In this document: in pieces, positions 41,041-50,893 of the stretch
Layout of the letters: every line of letters starts with the position of its first letter
Numbering within the stretch: the stretch's first letter is position 1
Source of the DNA: Stigonema ocellatum SAG 48.90 = DSM 106950
GTDB taxonomy: Bacteria; Cyanobacteriota; Cyanobacteriia; Cyanobacteriales; Nostocaceae
Assembly (NCBI GenBank): GCA_016903675.1
Contig: JADQBA010000029.1
Coordinates: forward strand, 8,832-72,831
Reading direction: 5' to 3'
DNA: 64,000 bases
Made by a program: the position numbers and the translations under genes
Notes under the pieces: model-generated
What the model saw: only the letters and a program-made list of their open reading frames with translations
The model's database searches: none
Told to the model about the DNA's origin: nothing

Positions 41041-43914
41041 GTGACAGAAACTGGAAGCTACAAAGATACTGTAAACCTGCCCAAGACAAACTTCGATATG
41101 CGGGCGAACGCCATCAAGCGCGAACCTGAGATCCAAAAATTTTGGGAAGACAATCAAATTTACCATCACCTGTCCCAAAACAATCCACATGACCTATTTA
41201 TACTGCACGATGGGCCTCCCTACGCAAACGGCGCTCTGCATATGGGTCATGCTTTAAATAAAATTCTCAAAGACATTATTAACCGCTACCAACTTTTGCA
41301 AGGGCGTAAGGTTCGCTATGTCCCTGGTTGGGATTGCCATGGCTTACCCATTGAACTGAAAGTTTTGCAGAACATGAAACCTGCTGAACGGCAAAACTTA
41401 ACCCCTTTGCAACTGCGCCAGAAAGCAAAAGAATTTGCCCTGAAAACAGTAGACGAACAACGGGAAAGTTTCAAAAGATACGGTGTGTGGGGTGATTGGG
41501 AACATCCGTACCTAACTTTAAGCCCAGAATATGAAGCGGCTCAGATTGGTGTTTTCGGTGAGATGGTATTACAAGGCTACATTTATCGTGGTTTGAAGCC
41601 AGTACACTGGAGTCCCAGTTCTAAAACGGCTTTGGCAGAAGCTGAGTTGGAATATCCTGAAGGTCACACCTCCCGGAGTATCTACGCTGCTTTCCCAATG
41701 ACGAGTTTATCCTCAGGGGTGAAGCCACAACTGGACGAGTTTTTGCCGGAGTTGGGTGTCGCTATCTGGACGACGACACCGTGGACTATTCCCGCAAATC
41801 TAGGAGTGGCGGTGAATCCAGACCTCACCTACGCAGTTGTGGAAGTTGCAAAAGATACTGTTACAGAATTCGCTGCAAAATATCTCATCGTGGCTGGTGA
41901 TTTGGTAGAAAGCCTATCCGCTAAACTAGCAACTCAGCTAACCGTAAAAACCACAGTAAAAGGGAAAGATTTAGAACATTCAACTTACCATCATCCCCTA
42001 TTTGACCGCGAAAGTCCGATTGTGGTTGGTGGTGATTATGTGACCACTGAGTCTGGTACTGGATTGGTACACACAGCCCCTGGTCATGGTCAAGAAGACT
42101 ACATGGTAGGTCAGCGCTACGGTTTGCCAGTTCTCGCTCCTGTGGATGATAATGGGAATTTTACCGCAGAGGCGGGACAGTTTGCAGGGTTGAATGTTCT
42201 GGGTGATGGCAATCAAGCGGTGATTGATGCGCTGACAGCAGCAGGTTCTTTACTGAAGGAAGAAGCCTACGTCCATAAGTATCCCTACGATTGGCGGACG
42301 AAAAAACCAACAATTTTCCGCGCCACGGAACAGTGGTTTGCTTCGGTGGCTGGATTTCGGAATGAGGCACTAGAAGCGATCGCCACCGTAAAATGGATTC
42401 CACCCCAAGGAGAAAATCGCATCACGCCGATGGTTGCAGAGCGTTCCGATTGGTGCATTTCCCGTCAGCGCAGTTGGGGTGTGCCAATCCCCGTTTTCTA
42501 CGATGAAGAAACTGGAGAACCGCTGCTGAATCAGGAAACCATGGCTCACGTTCAGTCCATAGTAGCAGAAAAAGGTTCCGATGCTTGGTGGGAACTCTCA
42601 GTGGAAGAGTTATTGCCAGAACAATACCGCAACAATGGTCGTTCCTACCGTAAAGGTACTGACACCATGGATGTGTGGTTTGATTCTGGTTCTTCCTGGG
42701 CTGCTGTGCTGAAGCAGCGACCCGAATTGCGCTACCCAGCTGATTTATACTTGGAAGGTTCAGATCAGCATCGCGGTTGGTTCCAGTCAAGTTTGCTCAC
42801 GAGTGTTGCAACCAACGGCTGTGCTCCCTACAAAACTGTGTTAACCAACGGCTTTACAGTTGACGAACATGGTCGTAAAATGAGTAAATCTCTGGGGAAC
42901 GGTATTGACCCAGTAGTGGTTATTGAGGGTGGCAAAAATCAAAAAGAGGAACCACCTTACGGAGCCGATGTTTTGCGCCTATGGGTGTCATCGGTGGACT
43001 ACTCCTCAGATGTCCCCATCAGCAAGAATATCCTCAAGCAGATGGGGGATGTGAGAACCAAAATTCGCAACACGGCTCGTTTTCTCCTCGGCAATTTGCA
43101 CGACTTTGACCCAAGCAAGGATTCGGTGCCTTACGACCAGCTACCCAACCTTGACCGTTATATGCTGCACCGGATTACCGAGGTGTTTGAGGAAGTCACG
43201 AAAGCGTTTGAAAGTTACCAGTTCTTCCGGTTTTTCCAAACGATGCAGAATTTCTGCGTTGTGGATCTGTCTAACTTTTATCTAGATATTGCCAAAGACC
43301 GTCTGTATATCAGCGCCCTGGATAGTTTCCGGCGTCGTAGCTGTCAGACAGTGCTGGCGATCGCTCTTGAAAACTTAGCCCGTGCGATCGCCCCTGTGCT
43401 ATCCCACATGGCAGAAGATATCTGGCAATATCTCCCCTACAAAACAGCCTACTCCTCAGTGTTTGAATCGGGTTGGGTGCAGTTAGAGGAGCAGTGGTAT
43501 AATCTAGAATTGGCAGAATACTGGGAGCAACTGCGCCAAATCCGCACTGAGGTTAACAAGGTGCTAGAACAAGCCAGGGTAGAAAAAATGATTGGTTCTT
43601 CCCTAGAAGCTAAAGTGTTGCTGTACTTACCAGATGAGCAGTTACGCTCTACCGTGAAATCACTGAATACAAGCAACAGTGTGGATGAACTACGCTACCT
43701 GTTTATCACGTCCCAAGCAGATTTGTTGGATTCTCCAGAGGAACTGCTTGGGTTGAAGTATGGGTTGCAGTCCGATGCATGGGGGATTGGTGTAGTGAAT
43801 GCAGTTGGGCAAAAGTGCGATCGTTGCTGGAACTACTCGAGTCATGTAGGCGAATCAGTTGAACATCCTCTGATTTGCGAACGGTGTGTTGCAGCTTTGG
43901 CTGGGGAGTTTTAG
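41041..43914 (+). CDS. ileS: Isoleucyl-tRNA synthetase
   Basis: 957 residues from a GTG start. Class I synthetase: the HIGH-type motif is PYANGALHMGHALNK, and the editing (CP1) domain has WTTTPWTIPANL and GTGLVHTAPGHGQEDY. The KMSKS loop is KMSKSLGNGIDP. An anticodon-binding domain and a C-terminal zinc finger CDRCWNYSS...CERC follow. It charges tRNA-Ile and hydrolyses misactivated valine. It is full length and isolated in the accessory region. A T-rich palindromic repeat follows four bases after the stop. Confidence 0.97.
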   Translation: MTETGSYKDTVNLPKTNFDMRANAIKREPEIQKFWEDNQIYHHLSQNNPHDLFILHDGPPYANGALHMGHALNKILKDIINRYQLLQGRKVRYVPGWDCHGLPIELKVLQNMKPAERQNLTPLQLRQKAKEFALKTVDEQRESFKRYGVWGDWEHPYLTLSPEYEAAQIGVFGEMVLQGYIYRGLKPVHWSPSSKTALAEAELEYPEGHTSRSIYAAFPMTSLSSGVKPQLDEFLPELGVAIWTTTPWTIPANLGVAVNPDLTYAVVEVAKDTVTEFAAKYLIVAGDLVESLSAKLATQLTVKTTVKGKDLEHSTYHHPLFDRESPIVVGGDYVTTESGTGLVHTAPGHGQEDYMVGQRYGLPVLAPVDDNGNFTAEAGQFAGLNVLGDGNQAVIDALTAAGSLLKEEAYVHKYPYDWRTKKPTIFRATEQWFASVAGFRNEALEAIATVKWIPPQGENRITPMVAERSDWCISRQRSWGVPIPVFYDEETGEPLLNQETMAHVQSIVAEKGSDAWWELSVEELLPEQYRNNGRSYRKGTDTMDVWFDSGSSWAAVLKQRPELRYPADLYLEGSDQHRGWFQSSLLTSVATNGCAPYKTVLTNGFTVDEHGRKMSKSLGNGIDPVVVIEGGKNQKEEPPYGADVLRLWVSSVDYSSDVPISKNILKQMGDVRTKIRNTARFLLGNLHDFDPSKDSVPYDQLPNLDRYMLHRITEVFEEVTKAFESYQFFRFFQTMQNFCVVDLSNFYLDIAKDRLYISALDSFRRRSCQTVLAIALENLARAIAPVLSHMAEDIWQYLPYKTAYSSVFESGWVQLEEQWYNLELAEYWEQLRQIRTEVNKVLEQARVEKMIGSSLEAKVLLYLPDEQLRSTVKSLNTSNSVDELRYLFITSQADLLDSPEELLGLKYGLQSDAWGIGVVNAVGQKCDRCWNYSSHVGESVEHPLICERCVAALAGEF

Positions 43915-43917
43915 CTG

Positions 43918-43974
43918 GTAGTAGCGCTTTAGCGCCGGTTAAATCGCGGTTTTTTTGCGCTGAAGCGCAACTAC
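43918..43974 (+). terminator. Terminator-like palindromic repeat after ileS
   Basis: GTAGTAGCGCTTTAGCGCC and GCGCTGAAGCGCAACTAC arms flank GCGGTTTTTTT. It belongs to the same family as 35395-35510 and 36899-37014 but is compact. A second hairpin, GTAGGGGCG...CACCCCTAC, follows at 43986-44012. It probably ends the ileS transcript. Confidence 0.55.
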
Positions 43975-44156
43975 AAACAAAAGCTGTAGGGGCGAAGGAT
44001 ACTTCACCCCTACCAACTATTTAAACAAACGTATAATTAATTCTCACCAGATGTCTACTCACAAGAGTAGGGGAAGAACGTAATTATTGACTTCCCACCT
44101 GCAAAATTGTCGAAACCCTTGATTTCTCGTTGAGAGGCAGGGGAGGGTGTGACCGG

Positions 44157-44369
44157 TTACGGGCGGTAAGCGTGACCTGGGGCAGGGAAATTGGCTACTA
44201 CCCCAATAGTCCCACCACCAGCAGCTTTCGGATAAGTTGTAACGCTAAAGTATGGGGGTCTAACTCCGTTAAGTAGGACACCTCCATTCACTGCTTGGCA
44301 TTGAGTATCAGTCAGTTCTTCCCAAAGATTTGAGGTTTGTGCTTGAATGTTTTCTACAGAGTAGTGCAT
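44157..44369 (-). CDS. Orphan double-glycine-leader peptide (bacteriocin/RiPP-precursor-like)
   Basis: 70 residues from ATG 44369 with GGAG eight bases upstream. The N-terminal half (LWEELTDTQCQAVNGG) has the amphipathic leader ending in Gly-Gly that C39-peptidase exporters cut. The core after the cut would be about 38 residues rich in Gly, Pro and Tyr (VLLNGVRPPYFSVTTYPKAA..., ending GHAYRP), with no Cys and little charge. No maturation enzyme, C39 transporter or second precursor is within the window. It could be a secreted peptide processed in trans; bioactivity is unknown. Confidence 0.65.
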   Translation of the reverse strand: MHYSVENIQAQTSNLWEELTDTQCQAVNGGVLLNGVRPPYFSVTTYPKAAGGGTIGVVANFPAPGHAYRP

Positions 44370-44871
44370 CCTTACTTCTCCTTTCAGATTATAGAAAGAT
44401 TAAAGTGGAAAAGACAACAACAGCCTACAGCCGATCATAGAAGATTTGGCGTTGGTGAGATCAAGCATGAATCCAACTTTAGAGACGCGAAATTTCGCAT
44501 CTCTACAAGGTGTTGGAATTAAACGAAATAATTTTCATACTTCAATTCAGCAACGCCAAATATTTTATTTAGGCACAAAAGCAGATATCAGAAAACTGCT
44601 TTCCCGTTTAAGGTATTCTTGTCTTCTGCTTTAGTTTAAAGTGTAACTGGTAAAAAGAATTTTTGCAACCATCCTGTTATAATTTCTTAATATTAGGAAA
44701 TTTATACCTCCCTGGATTCCGAGGTGAGGTTTTCTCGCAATGTGGGATAAACAACCCATTCAAAAAAGCCTGAAAAGGTTACATCATAGGCATTTTGACT
44801 TTTGAATGAGTGAAGTCCGCACAGTGGTACTAGGGACTTAGCCCTCAATTACGAATTACGGATCCGCAGGG
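44370..44871. other. Intergenic region upstream of the peptide gene
   Basis: Contains AGAGACGCGAAATTTCGCATCTCT (44482-44505) and an inverted pair GATTTGGCGTTG/CAACGCCAAAT at 44444-44455 and 44551-44561, so this may be another small inverted-repeat element. The region 44640-44700 is AT-rich. No gene. Confidence 0.5.
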
Positions 44872-45756
44872 TCAAAACTTTTGCAACAACTCTTTGGTTA
44901 ACTGAATGAATGCTTTTGACCCTGCTGATTGAGGATTATTTAACACAACTGGCATAAAACTGTCAACTGCCTTAGCAACATTCACATCAATTGGTATTTG
45001 TGTCTGAAAAATTTTTGCTGCGCCAAAATCTTGTTGAACGCGCTGCATCACTTGCTTGTAGTATCTTCCCGTGAGAAGATTGGTGTTGGACATTGTAAAT
45101 ACAATGCCCAGCATTTGTATATCCATCTCTGCTTCTTGTTCGTGACTCTCTTTTAACTGAGCAATGCGTCTTTCCAACAACTGGATACCGATCACAGATA
45201 AAGGTTCTGGTTTAGCAGGAAGTATGTAAAAATTACTCGTTGCCAAAGCACTACGAGTCAAAAGATTATACCCAGGGGCGCAATCCAGCATGATAAAATC
45301 ATATTCTTGCCGAATTGGTTCTAGGATCTTAGTCAACAAAACTCTTTCAAAACGATTCCAAATTGTTTCAAAATCCTGTGTTCCCAAAGCCACTGCTTGT
45401 TGATGTAGCATTTCGGAGACGATAAACTCATCGTACAGGTCGATATCTCCTGGCAATAAGTCCAGTCCTTGCTGATTACAGACCTGAGACTGAATTATAT
45501 CCTGAATCGTCAACTTTTGGTTTTGATTAGGGTTGATAATGTCGTCTATCAGATACCTCAATGTCTTTCTTTGTTTTCGGCGCTTGGCAAAGTCCAAAGG
45601 TGACGTGAGACTAAGTGTAGCACTAATTTGGCTATCTAAGTCAAGGACAAGCACCCGTTTTCCATGCTCCTTTGCTAAACAGGTAGCTATGTTGACTGTG
45701 AGGGTGGTTTTGCCAACGCCGCCTTTCATATTAGCAGTTGCAATTACATATCCCAT
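44872..45756 (-). CDS. ParA-family ATPase
   Basis: 294 residues. The deviant Walker A is at the start (MKGGVGKTTLTVNIA), with VLVLDLDSQISATLSL, Walker B YDFIMLDCAPGYNLLTRSAL and a C-terminal VAKAVDSFMPVVLNNPQSAGSKAF. This is an AAA/ParA-Soj type protein with no ParB, parS or partner gene nearby, so it may position a cargo other than a chromosome or be a remnant of an integrated plasmid. A TIR element (45793-45935) lies 36 bases upstream of the start and probably within the promoter. Confidence 0.88.
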   Translation of the reverse strand: MGYVIATANMKGGVGKTTLTVNIATCLAKEHGKRVLVLDLDSQISATLSLTSPLDFAKRRKQRKTLRYLIDDIINPNQNQKLTIQDIIQSQVCNQQGLDLLPGDIDLYDEFIVSEMLHQQAVALGTQDFETIWNRFERVLLTKILEPIRQEYDFIMLDCAPGYNLLTRSALATSNFYILPAKPEPLSVIGIQLLERRIAQLKESHEQEAEMDIQMLGIVFTMSNTNLLTGRYYKQVMQRVQQDFGAAKIFQTQIPIDVNVAKAVDSFMPVVLNNPQSAGSKAFIQLTKELLQKF

Positions 45757-45792
45757 TGCTTAATCCTCTGTTGACGCATTCCCATCTAAGTA

Positions 45793-45935
45793 CAATACCC
45801 GTGAATGAAAGCCCTCACCCCTAGCCCCTCTCCCAAATTGGGAGAGGGGTGCCCGTCTAGGGCTATCTTGAGGGCGGTAATGAGAATGAAATACCAGGAT
45901 TACTGTCCTCTGATTCCGTTCATTCACGGGTATTG
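45793..45935. mobile_element. 143-bp MITE with 17-bp perfect TIRs and 10-bp target duplication
   Basis: The left end CAATACCCGTGAATGAA and the right end TTCATTCACGGGTATTG are exact inverse repeats. The element is flanked by CATCTAAGTA on both sides (45783-45792 and 45936-45945). The core holds CCCCTCTCCCAAATTGGGAG, as in the larger copy at 54175-54372. No coding capacity. Confidence 0.9.
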
Positions 45936-46251
45936 CATCTAAGTAGGTCGGCATAAATAAAGTTAACTCAAGGTGATTTCGGCCATACTCCCATAGTTGA
46001 AGCAGTCAGATTATAGCAGTTCACGTTAACTTAGTACTTTTGTCAGGGTATTGATATGACTTTTCTCCCATGTAATTACCTGGTTCTATTTTTAGTATTG
46101 ATGACAAGTATACGCAGAATCAACTCCAGCCCATGTTTCGAGGTGGGCTGGATATTTCTTTTGGCGGTAGTGTCAATCCGGTTCGGAAGCGCGAAAGATG
46201 AGGGAGATAAGGGAGCAACTTCTTCCTCATCCCCCTGCACCCTCTACTCGA

Positions 46252-46716
46252 TCACAAATCACAAGCAAATCCATTATGGTCACGGTCTTTTATTCTAGCA
46301 AGTTTGCCATATAGCGCGACGGGAATGCTGGTGATACCGTATTGCCAATTTATCCGTTGACAGGTTTCTGTGGTCAGTAATTGACGGATGTACACATCTC
46401 TGATATCAAAAGCTTGGGTGCACAGCTTTGTCACCAACTCTTTGTCCGTTGCGATGGTTTCAACTCTGCTTTGTAATTCCAATTGCTTGTAGTAAAAATT
46501 TGGATTATTCCCGCACTGTACAGTCAATTCAAATTTCGCTCCCTTTAAATCTTCTGTAGGTATTGACAAAATTAAAAATTCCGGGCTAAATCTAATGTCA
46601 GATATTTTCATATTCTCCGTGTCCCACCGACCTAGCTGGTAGTTCTTGGTTTCAGCAAAGGCAGGCATTGCGTTGGTAAATAAAAATAGTGTTGCCAAAA
46701 TACTTAGAGCTTTCAT
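46252..46716 (-). CDS. Secreted protein with Excalibur-like calcium-binding C-terminus
   Basis: 154 residues. A clear signal peptide (MKALSILATLFLFTNAMPAFA, cleavage after AFA) leads to a ~110-residue domain I do not recognise, with paired cysteines. The end (IKDRDHNGFACDL) fits the Excalibur motif DxDxDGxxCE. Excalibur motifs are found in extracellular proteins and are thought to bind calcium. It is expected in the periplasm or outside. It stands alone, divergent from the region before the carbonic anhydrase gene. Confidence 0.7.
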   Translation of the reverse strand: MKALSILATLFLFTNAMPAFAETKNYQLGRWDTENMKISDIRFSPEFLILSIPTEDLKGAKFELTVQCGNNPNFYYKQLELQSRVETIATDKELVTKLCTQAFDIRDVYIRQLLTTETCQRINWQYGITSIPVALYGKLARIKDRDHNGFACDL

Positions 46717-47669
46717 TTAGTACCTGATACAATGACTTTCTGTTAGTATTCCCACCCGTACACAAAGAAGGAACAAGTATTGTTGCCAGACACAGATGAA
46801 AAGGGTGTAGGGGGTAGGGGGTAGGGGGTAGGGAACCCCATAATTAAAATCAGGGGCAAAATTTTCGGACGCCTTCGACGCTTGCGCTTACTCGTTGAAA
46901 TACATTTTTCTTTGATTTCATACTTGAATGTGGACAGAAGAGTAGGGGCGTATTGCAATACGCCCGTACCGCTGTCAAGACAGCGATCCAAACTACGTTC
47001 GGCTTGTACCCGTTTGGGGTGTGGTTGTTTTATCGAACCCTACTCCCCACGCCCGCACACCCCACACCCCGTTCTTGGTCAGCCCCTTCTCACTCGGGGA
47101 GACGCACTCGCGTTCGGGTTCGTCAAAAGTCACGCATTCAAAAGTCAAAAAGAAAGGCAGCTATGCTGCTATACTGAAAATATAAAATAATACAGTGGAG
47201 GCTTCGACTCCCACTGATTGAAGACCACCAACCTCCGGTTTGGTGGGGGCATGTACTGGATTTGTGGCGGCTTCAGAGGGCAGAGATATTATAAAGTAAG
47301 AACATTGGCTCTATGCTACTAAAATTGAAACTTCCGTAATACCACCATGGTCATCGTACTTTTCTAGACCTTAGAATAGTCAGGATAGCAGACCTGCTAA
47401 AAAAGCGTGATCTCAGAGAGTACCACGCGTAGAGGAAAACGGTCTTAAATATATGCTCTCAAAGCATCGGTCTACATGGTAGAGTAAAAATACTGGACTT
47501 TCACCAGACACCTCTGATGAAGTTCAGTATTTTCACTATTGACATAGGGTGGTGTTAGGTCAACACCCACCGGGGAGCAAGGGGAGGAGGGGAGCAGGGG
47601 GGCAGGGGTGATTCTTTCTCTCCTCCCCTCCTCCCCTCCTCCCCTCCTCCCCTGCCTAACCGAACCGTA
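46717..47669. repeat. 950-base intergenic region, repeats only
   Basis: GGTAGGG tandem units lie at 46808-46833 and a hairpin GTAGGGGCGTATTGCAATACGC is near 46942-46968. A GAGGCTTCGACTCCCACTGA segment with a CCACCAACC/GGTTTGGTGG stem at 47225-47246 could be part of an unknown RNA. A CTCCTCCC run is at 47622-47653. The half-element end CCGAACCGTATTG is at 47659-47671. I see no protein gene. Confidence 0.6.
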
Positions 47670-47681
47670 TTGGGTAGCTTT

Positions 47682-48503
47682 ATGAAAAAATTGCTTAAAG
47701 GTCTGCGTGAATTCAAAGCTAGTTATTTTTGTACACATCAAGAACTGTTTGAACAACTTTCTCATGGTCAAAAGCCCAGAGTATTATTTATTACCTGTTC
47801 AGATTCACGTGTTGATCCAAACCTGATTACACAAGCCGAGTTAGGTGAATTGTTTGTCATTCGCAATGCAGGCAACATTATTCCACCATATGGAGCAACC
47901 AATGGCGGTGAAGGTGCCACCATTGAATATGCTGTTCAAGCATTAGATATTCGACAAATTATTGTCTGTGGTCACTCTCATTGTGGCGCAATGAAAGGGC
48001 TAATGAAGTTAGACAAACTGCGAGAGGAAATGCCACTTGTGCATGACTGGTTGAAGTATGCAGAAGCAACCCGACGACTGGTGAAAGACCATTACAGCCA
48101 GTACGAAGAGGAAGAACTGCTAGAAATCATGATTGCCGAAAATGTACTTACCCAAATCGAGAATTTACGGACGTATCCGGTGATTCACTCTAAGCTTTAC
48201 CAAGGGCAACTCAAGATTTATGCTTGGATTTATCACATTGAAACAGGAGAAATTTTGGCATACGATCCGCAAAACCACGGCTATGTCTTGCCCCAAAGCC
48301 AACTTCCACCATCTGAAATAGATGAGACATTGCTAGATTCGCATCCATTTGGCAATGGCGTAAAAAGTTCTGCCACAACCCACCCAGAGACAGTTGAACC
48401 ATCTGAGAAAATCGCCATCTCCGCATATGAACGGTTACCAATGACACCCCTTTCACCAGAACAGATAGAGCGAATTTACCGAGGAGCAAGGGCAGGAAAT
48501 TGA
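47682..48503 (+). CDS. ccaA: Beta-carbonic anhydrase (CcaA/IcfA type)
   Basis: 273 residues from ATG 47682 (a TTG at 47670 lies in repeat sequence). Zinc ligands and the catalytic Asp-Arg pair are in ITCSDSRVDPN and CGHSHCGAMKG, and ELFVIRNAGNIIPPYG is typical. The C-terminal extension of ~75 residues beyond the catalytic core (from IAISAYERLPMTPLSPEQIERIY) is the carboxysomal CcaA type, which converts bicarbonate to CO2 beside RuBisCO. Carboxysome location is inferred from family length. The promoter region is disturbed by a repeat ending 11 bases before the start. Confidence 0.9.
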   Translation: MKKLLKGLREFKASYFCTHQELFEQLSHGQKPRVLFITCSDSRVDPNLITQAELGELFVIRNAGNIIPPYGATNGGEGATIEYAVQALDIRQIIVCGHSHCGAMKGLMKLDKLREEMPLVHDWLKYAEATRRLVKDHYSQYEEEELLEIMIAENVLTQIENLRTYPVIHSKLYQGQLKIYAWIYHIETGEILAYDPQNHGYVLPQSQLPPSEIDETLLDSHPFGNGVKSSATTHPETVEPSEKIAISAYERLPMTPLSPEQIERIYRGARAGN

Positions 48504-48517
48504 GAAGGTTATGCCGG

Positions 48518-49306
48518 TTATTGATGTACGTGTAGCGCCATAATCGAGTAACCGGCATCTACATAAATCACTTGACCTGTGATGCCACGGGCTAAATCGC
48601 TACAGAGAAAAGCAGCAGCGTTGCCAACTTCAGTCTGAGTGACGCTGCGCCCCAAAGGTGCTACTTGTTCAGTATGCCGCATCAAATCTGGAAAGCTAGT
48701 AATTGCTTGTGACGCAAGGGTGGGAATAGGACCTGCTGAGATGGCATTTACCCGAATATTGTCAGAACCTAATTCAGCAGCCAAATAACGAACGTTCATT
48801 TCCAGCGCTGCTTTGGCAATTCCCATAACATTATAATTGGGAATAACCCGCACACCACCTAAGGATGTGATGGTAAGGATACTACCGCCTTCAGTCATTA
48901 AAGGTTTAGCAGCAGCACTCAGGGCAACTAGAGAGTAAGAACTGATATCCAACGCTTGGGCAAAACATTGGCGCGAGGTATTACTAAAGTCACCAGTTAG
49001 CCCCTCTTTACTGGCAAATGCCAGAGAATGAACGAGGATGTCTAACTTTCCCCATTTTTTTTCGACAGCCTTGAAGGTAGACTGAATCTGAGCATCATCT
49101 TCAACATTACAGGAGAGAAACAGACTATGGGGGATAGGTTCTATCGCTTCTCGAACTTTTTGCTCATAACGTCCGTGGTCATCCGATAAAAAAGTGATAC
49201 CCAGATTGGCACCAGCTTTATATAGCTGTTGTGCAATACTCCAAGCAATGGATCTGTTGTTTGCAATACCTGTAACTAGGGCATTTTTTCCTGTTAAATC
49301 TAACAT
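48518..49306 (-). CDS. fabI: FabI-type enoyl reductase, probably pathway-specific
   Basis: 262 residues of the SDR superfamily. The FabI nucleotide motif is GIANNRSIAWSIAQQL, with ILVHSLAFASK and the catalytic Tyr/Lys in IPNYNVMGIAKAALE, and RVNAISAGPIPTLAS and VDAGYSIM follow. It reduces 2-enoyl thioesters with NADH or NADPH. It is the last gene of a minus-strand run (ThDP enzyme, KAS III, ammonia-lyase, CoA ligase, this gene). A second, diverged FabI would fit reduction of a cinnamoyl- or coumaroyl-type thioester made by the lyase and ligase. A housekeeping fatty-acid role cannot be excluded. Confidence 0.85.
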   Translation of the reverse strand: MLDLTGKNALVTGIANNRSIAWSIAQQLYKAGANLGITFLSDDHGRYEQKVREAIEPIPHSLFLSCNVEDDAQIQSTFKAVEKKWGKLDILVHSLAFASKEGLTGDFSNTSRQCFAQALDISSYSLVALSAAAKPLMTEGGSILTITSLGGVRVIPNYNVMGIAKAALEMNVRYLAAELGSDNIRVNAISAGPIPTLASQAITSFPDLMRHTEQVAPLGRSVTQTEVGNAAAFLCSDLARGITGQVIYVDAGYSIMALHVHQ

Positions 49307-49357
49307 GAATGTTTAAGTTCTCCATCAATCAATTTGGATTTGGCAACATAAATCTTT

Positions 49358-50890
49358 TCAGCATAGCTGCCTTTGTTGATCAAGGGTATGATCTGTCGCT
49401 TTTTCCTCACGCAGAATTCTCTTAAGTACTTTACCCGTGGAGTTTTTAGGGATTGAATCTACAAACTTAATAGCGTGGGGAATTTTGTAAGCGGCCATTC
49501 TCTCAGAACAAAATTCAATGATTTGTTTTTCTGTAATGGTGTGACCAGGTTTAAGGACTATGTTGGCTTTGATTATCTCACATTTGACTGGATCGGGAAC
49601 GCCGTAGACAGCAACTTCTGCTGTTGCTGGATGTTGATAAATGACATTTTCAACTTCTGTCGGATAGATTTTAAATCCAGACACATTAATCATGTCTTTC
49701 AAGCGGTCAACGATGTAGAAAAAGCCGTCCTCATCTATGCGACCAATATCACCAGTATGAAACCAACCATTTTTAATCACCTGAGCAGTTTCAAATGGGC
49801 GATTCCAATAACCAAGCATGATATTTGGTCCTTTGATAACTATCTCACCTAACTCCCCTGGTGATACCTGATGACCATCACGATCAATAATTCTCATTTG
49901 CACGTTTTCAATTGGAGTCCCAATTGAACCTATTTTGTATTTTAAGTCATTCTTATAAGAAGCACATGGTGATGTTTCAGTTAGACCGTATCCTTCATGG
50001 ATGACAATTCCATACTTCTGTTTCCAGTTTTGTGCAACTTCAACTGGCATGTTTGCCGCAGCTGAAAAGTAATAACGCACACTTTTCAGGTTGTAGCTAG
50101 AAGTAACCGTATTCAGCATTTTTATGAATACTGTCGGTACTCCAAAAAACATTGTGATATGTTGAGTGCTAATGGTTTGCAAGATTTCCTCTAGGTCAAA
50201 TCTACGTTTTAGGATAATAGTGGCACAAACGTTAAGACCAGCGTTGAGAATAGCGTTTTGACCGAAGCAATGAAAGAGTGGCACGTAAAGCAGCAATCTA
50301 TCTTCTTTACGCATTCGAGAACAATGGTTGTGGGAGTACATATTGGAAATTATATTGCCGTGGGAAAGGGTAGCTCCTTTAGGAAAACCTGTTGTACCTG
50401 ATGTGTAGACGATGCAAGCAGGAGCATGGAAATCCATATCAACAGCACAAGCATCTTGTGAAGTATTTGCCATCAGTTGGGCTAAACTAAGTCCCTTGTT
50501 GGTTTTACCTTCTGCAATCAAAATATGTTGCAGTTCGGGTAAGTCTGCTTCTGATACTTGCTCACAAAGTGACTCAGTTGTAATGATTGCTTTGGCAGCA
50601 CAATCGTTGAGGATGTAGCTGACTTCAGCAGTTTTGAGCATCACGTTGACGGAGACGGCGATCGCACCAATTTTGAGAATGCCAAGATAGGAAAAGACGA
50701 ATTCTGGGATGTTGGGCAAAAACAAAGCTACGCGATCGCCGAGTTGAATCCCCAGTCCCCGTAAACAATTTGCCACACCATTGGCTAACTGGTTAAGTTC
50801 TTTGTAGGTATAAGATTTATCTTCAAAAATGAGAGCGATTTTATCAGGAAACATCTGATGACCCCGTTGTACATGATTTGCGATGTTCAT
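49358..50890 (-). CDS. AMP-forming acyl/aryl-CoA ligase (4-coumarate-CoA-ligase-like)
   Basis: 510 residues of the ANL superfamily. A3 loop YTSGTTGFPKGATLSH, A5 EGYGLTETSP, A7 GWFHTGDIG, hinge IVDRLKDMINVSGFKIYPTEVE and catalytic lysine in KNSTGKVLKR are complete. It activates a carboxylic acid to its CoA ester. Position three bases after the ammonia-lyase fragment suggests its substrate was cinnamate or coumarate, the lyase product. General fatty-acid CoA ligase activity is the alternative. The gene is intact although its upstream partners are broken. Confidence 0.88.
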   Translation of the reverse strand: MNIANHVQRGHQMFPDKIALIFEDKSYTYKELNQLANGVANCLRGLGIQLGDRVALFLPNIPEFVFSYLGILKIGAIAVSVNVMLKTAEVSYILNDCAAKAIITTESLCEQVSEADLPELQHILIAEGKTNKGLSLAQLMANTSQDACAVDMDFHAPACIVYTSGTTGFPKGATLSHGNIISNMYSHNHCSRMRKEDRLLLYVPLFHCFGQNAILNAGLNVCATIILKRRFDLEEILQTISTQHITMFFGVPTVFIKMLNTVTSSYNLKSVRYYFSAAANMPVEVAQNWKQKYGIVIHEGYGLTETSPCASYKNDLKYKIGSIGTPIENVQMRIIDRDGHQVSPGELGEIVIKGPNIMLGYWNRPFETAQVIKNGWFHTGDIGRIDEDGFFYIVDRLKDMINVSGFKIYPTEVENVIYQHPATAEVAVYGVPDPVKCEIIKANIVLKPGHTITEKQIIEFCSERMAAYKIPHAIKFVDSIPKNSTGKVLKRILREEKATDHTLDQQRQLC

Positions 50891-50893
50891 GGC

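Noticed and set aside
47160..47300. tRNA or known small RNA near GAGGCTTCGACTCCC
   Set aside because: No cloverleaf or T-loop (GGTTCGAATCC-type) could be formed; left as an unassigned structured stretch.
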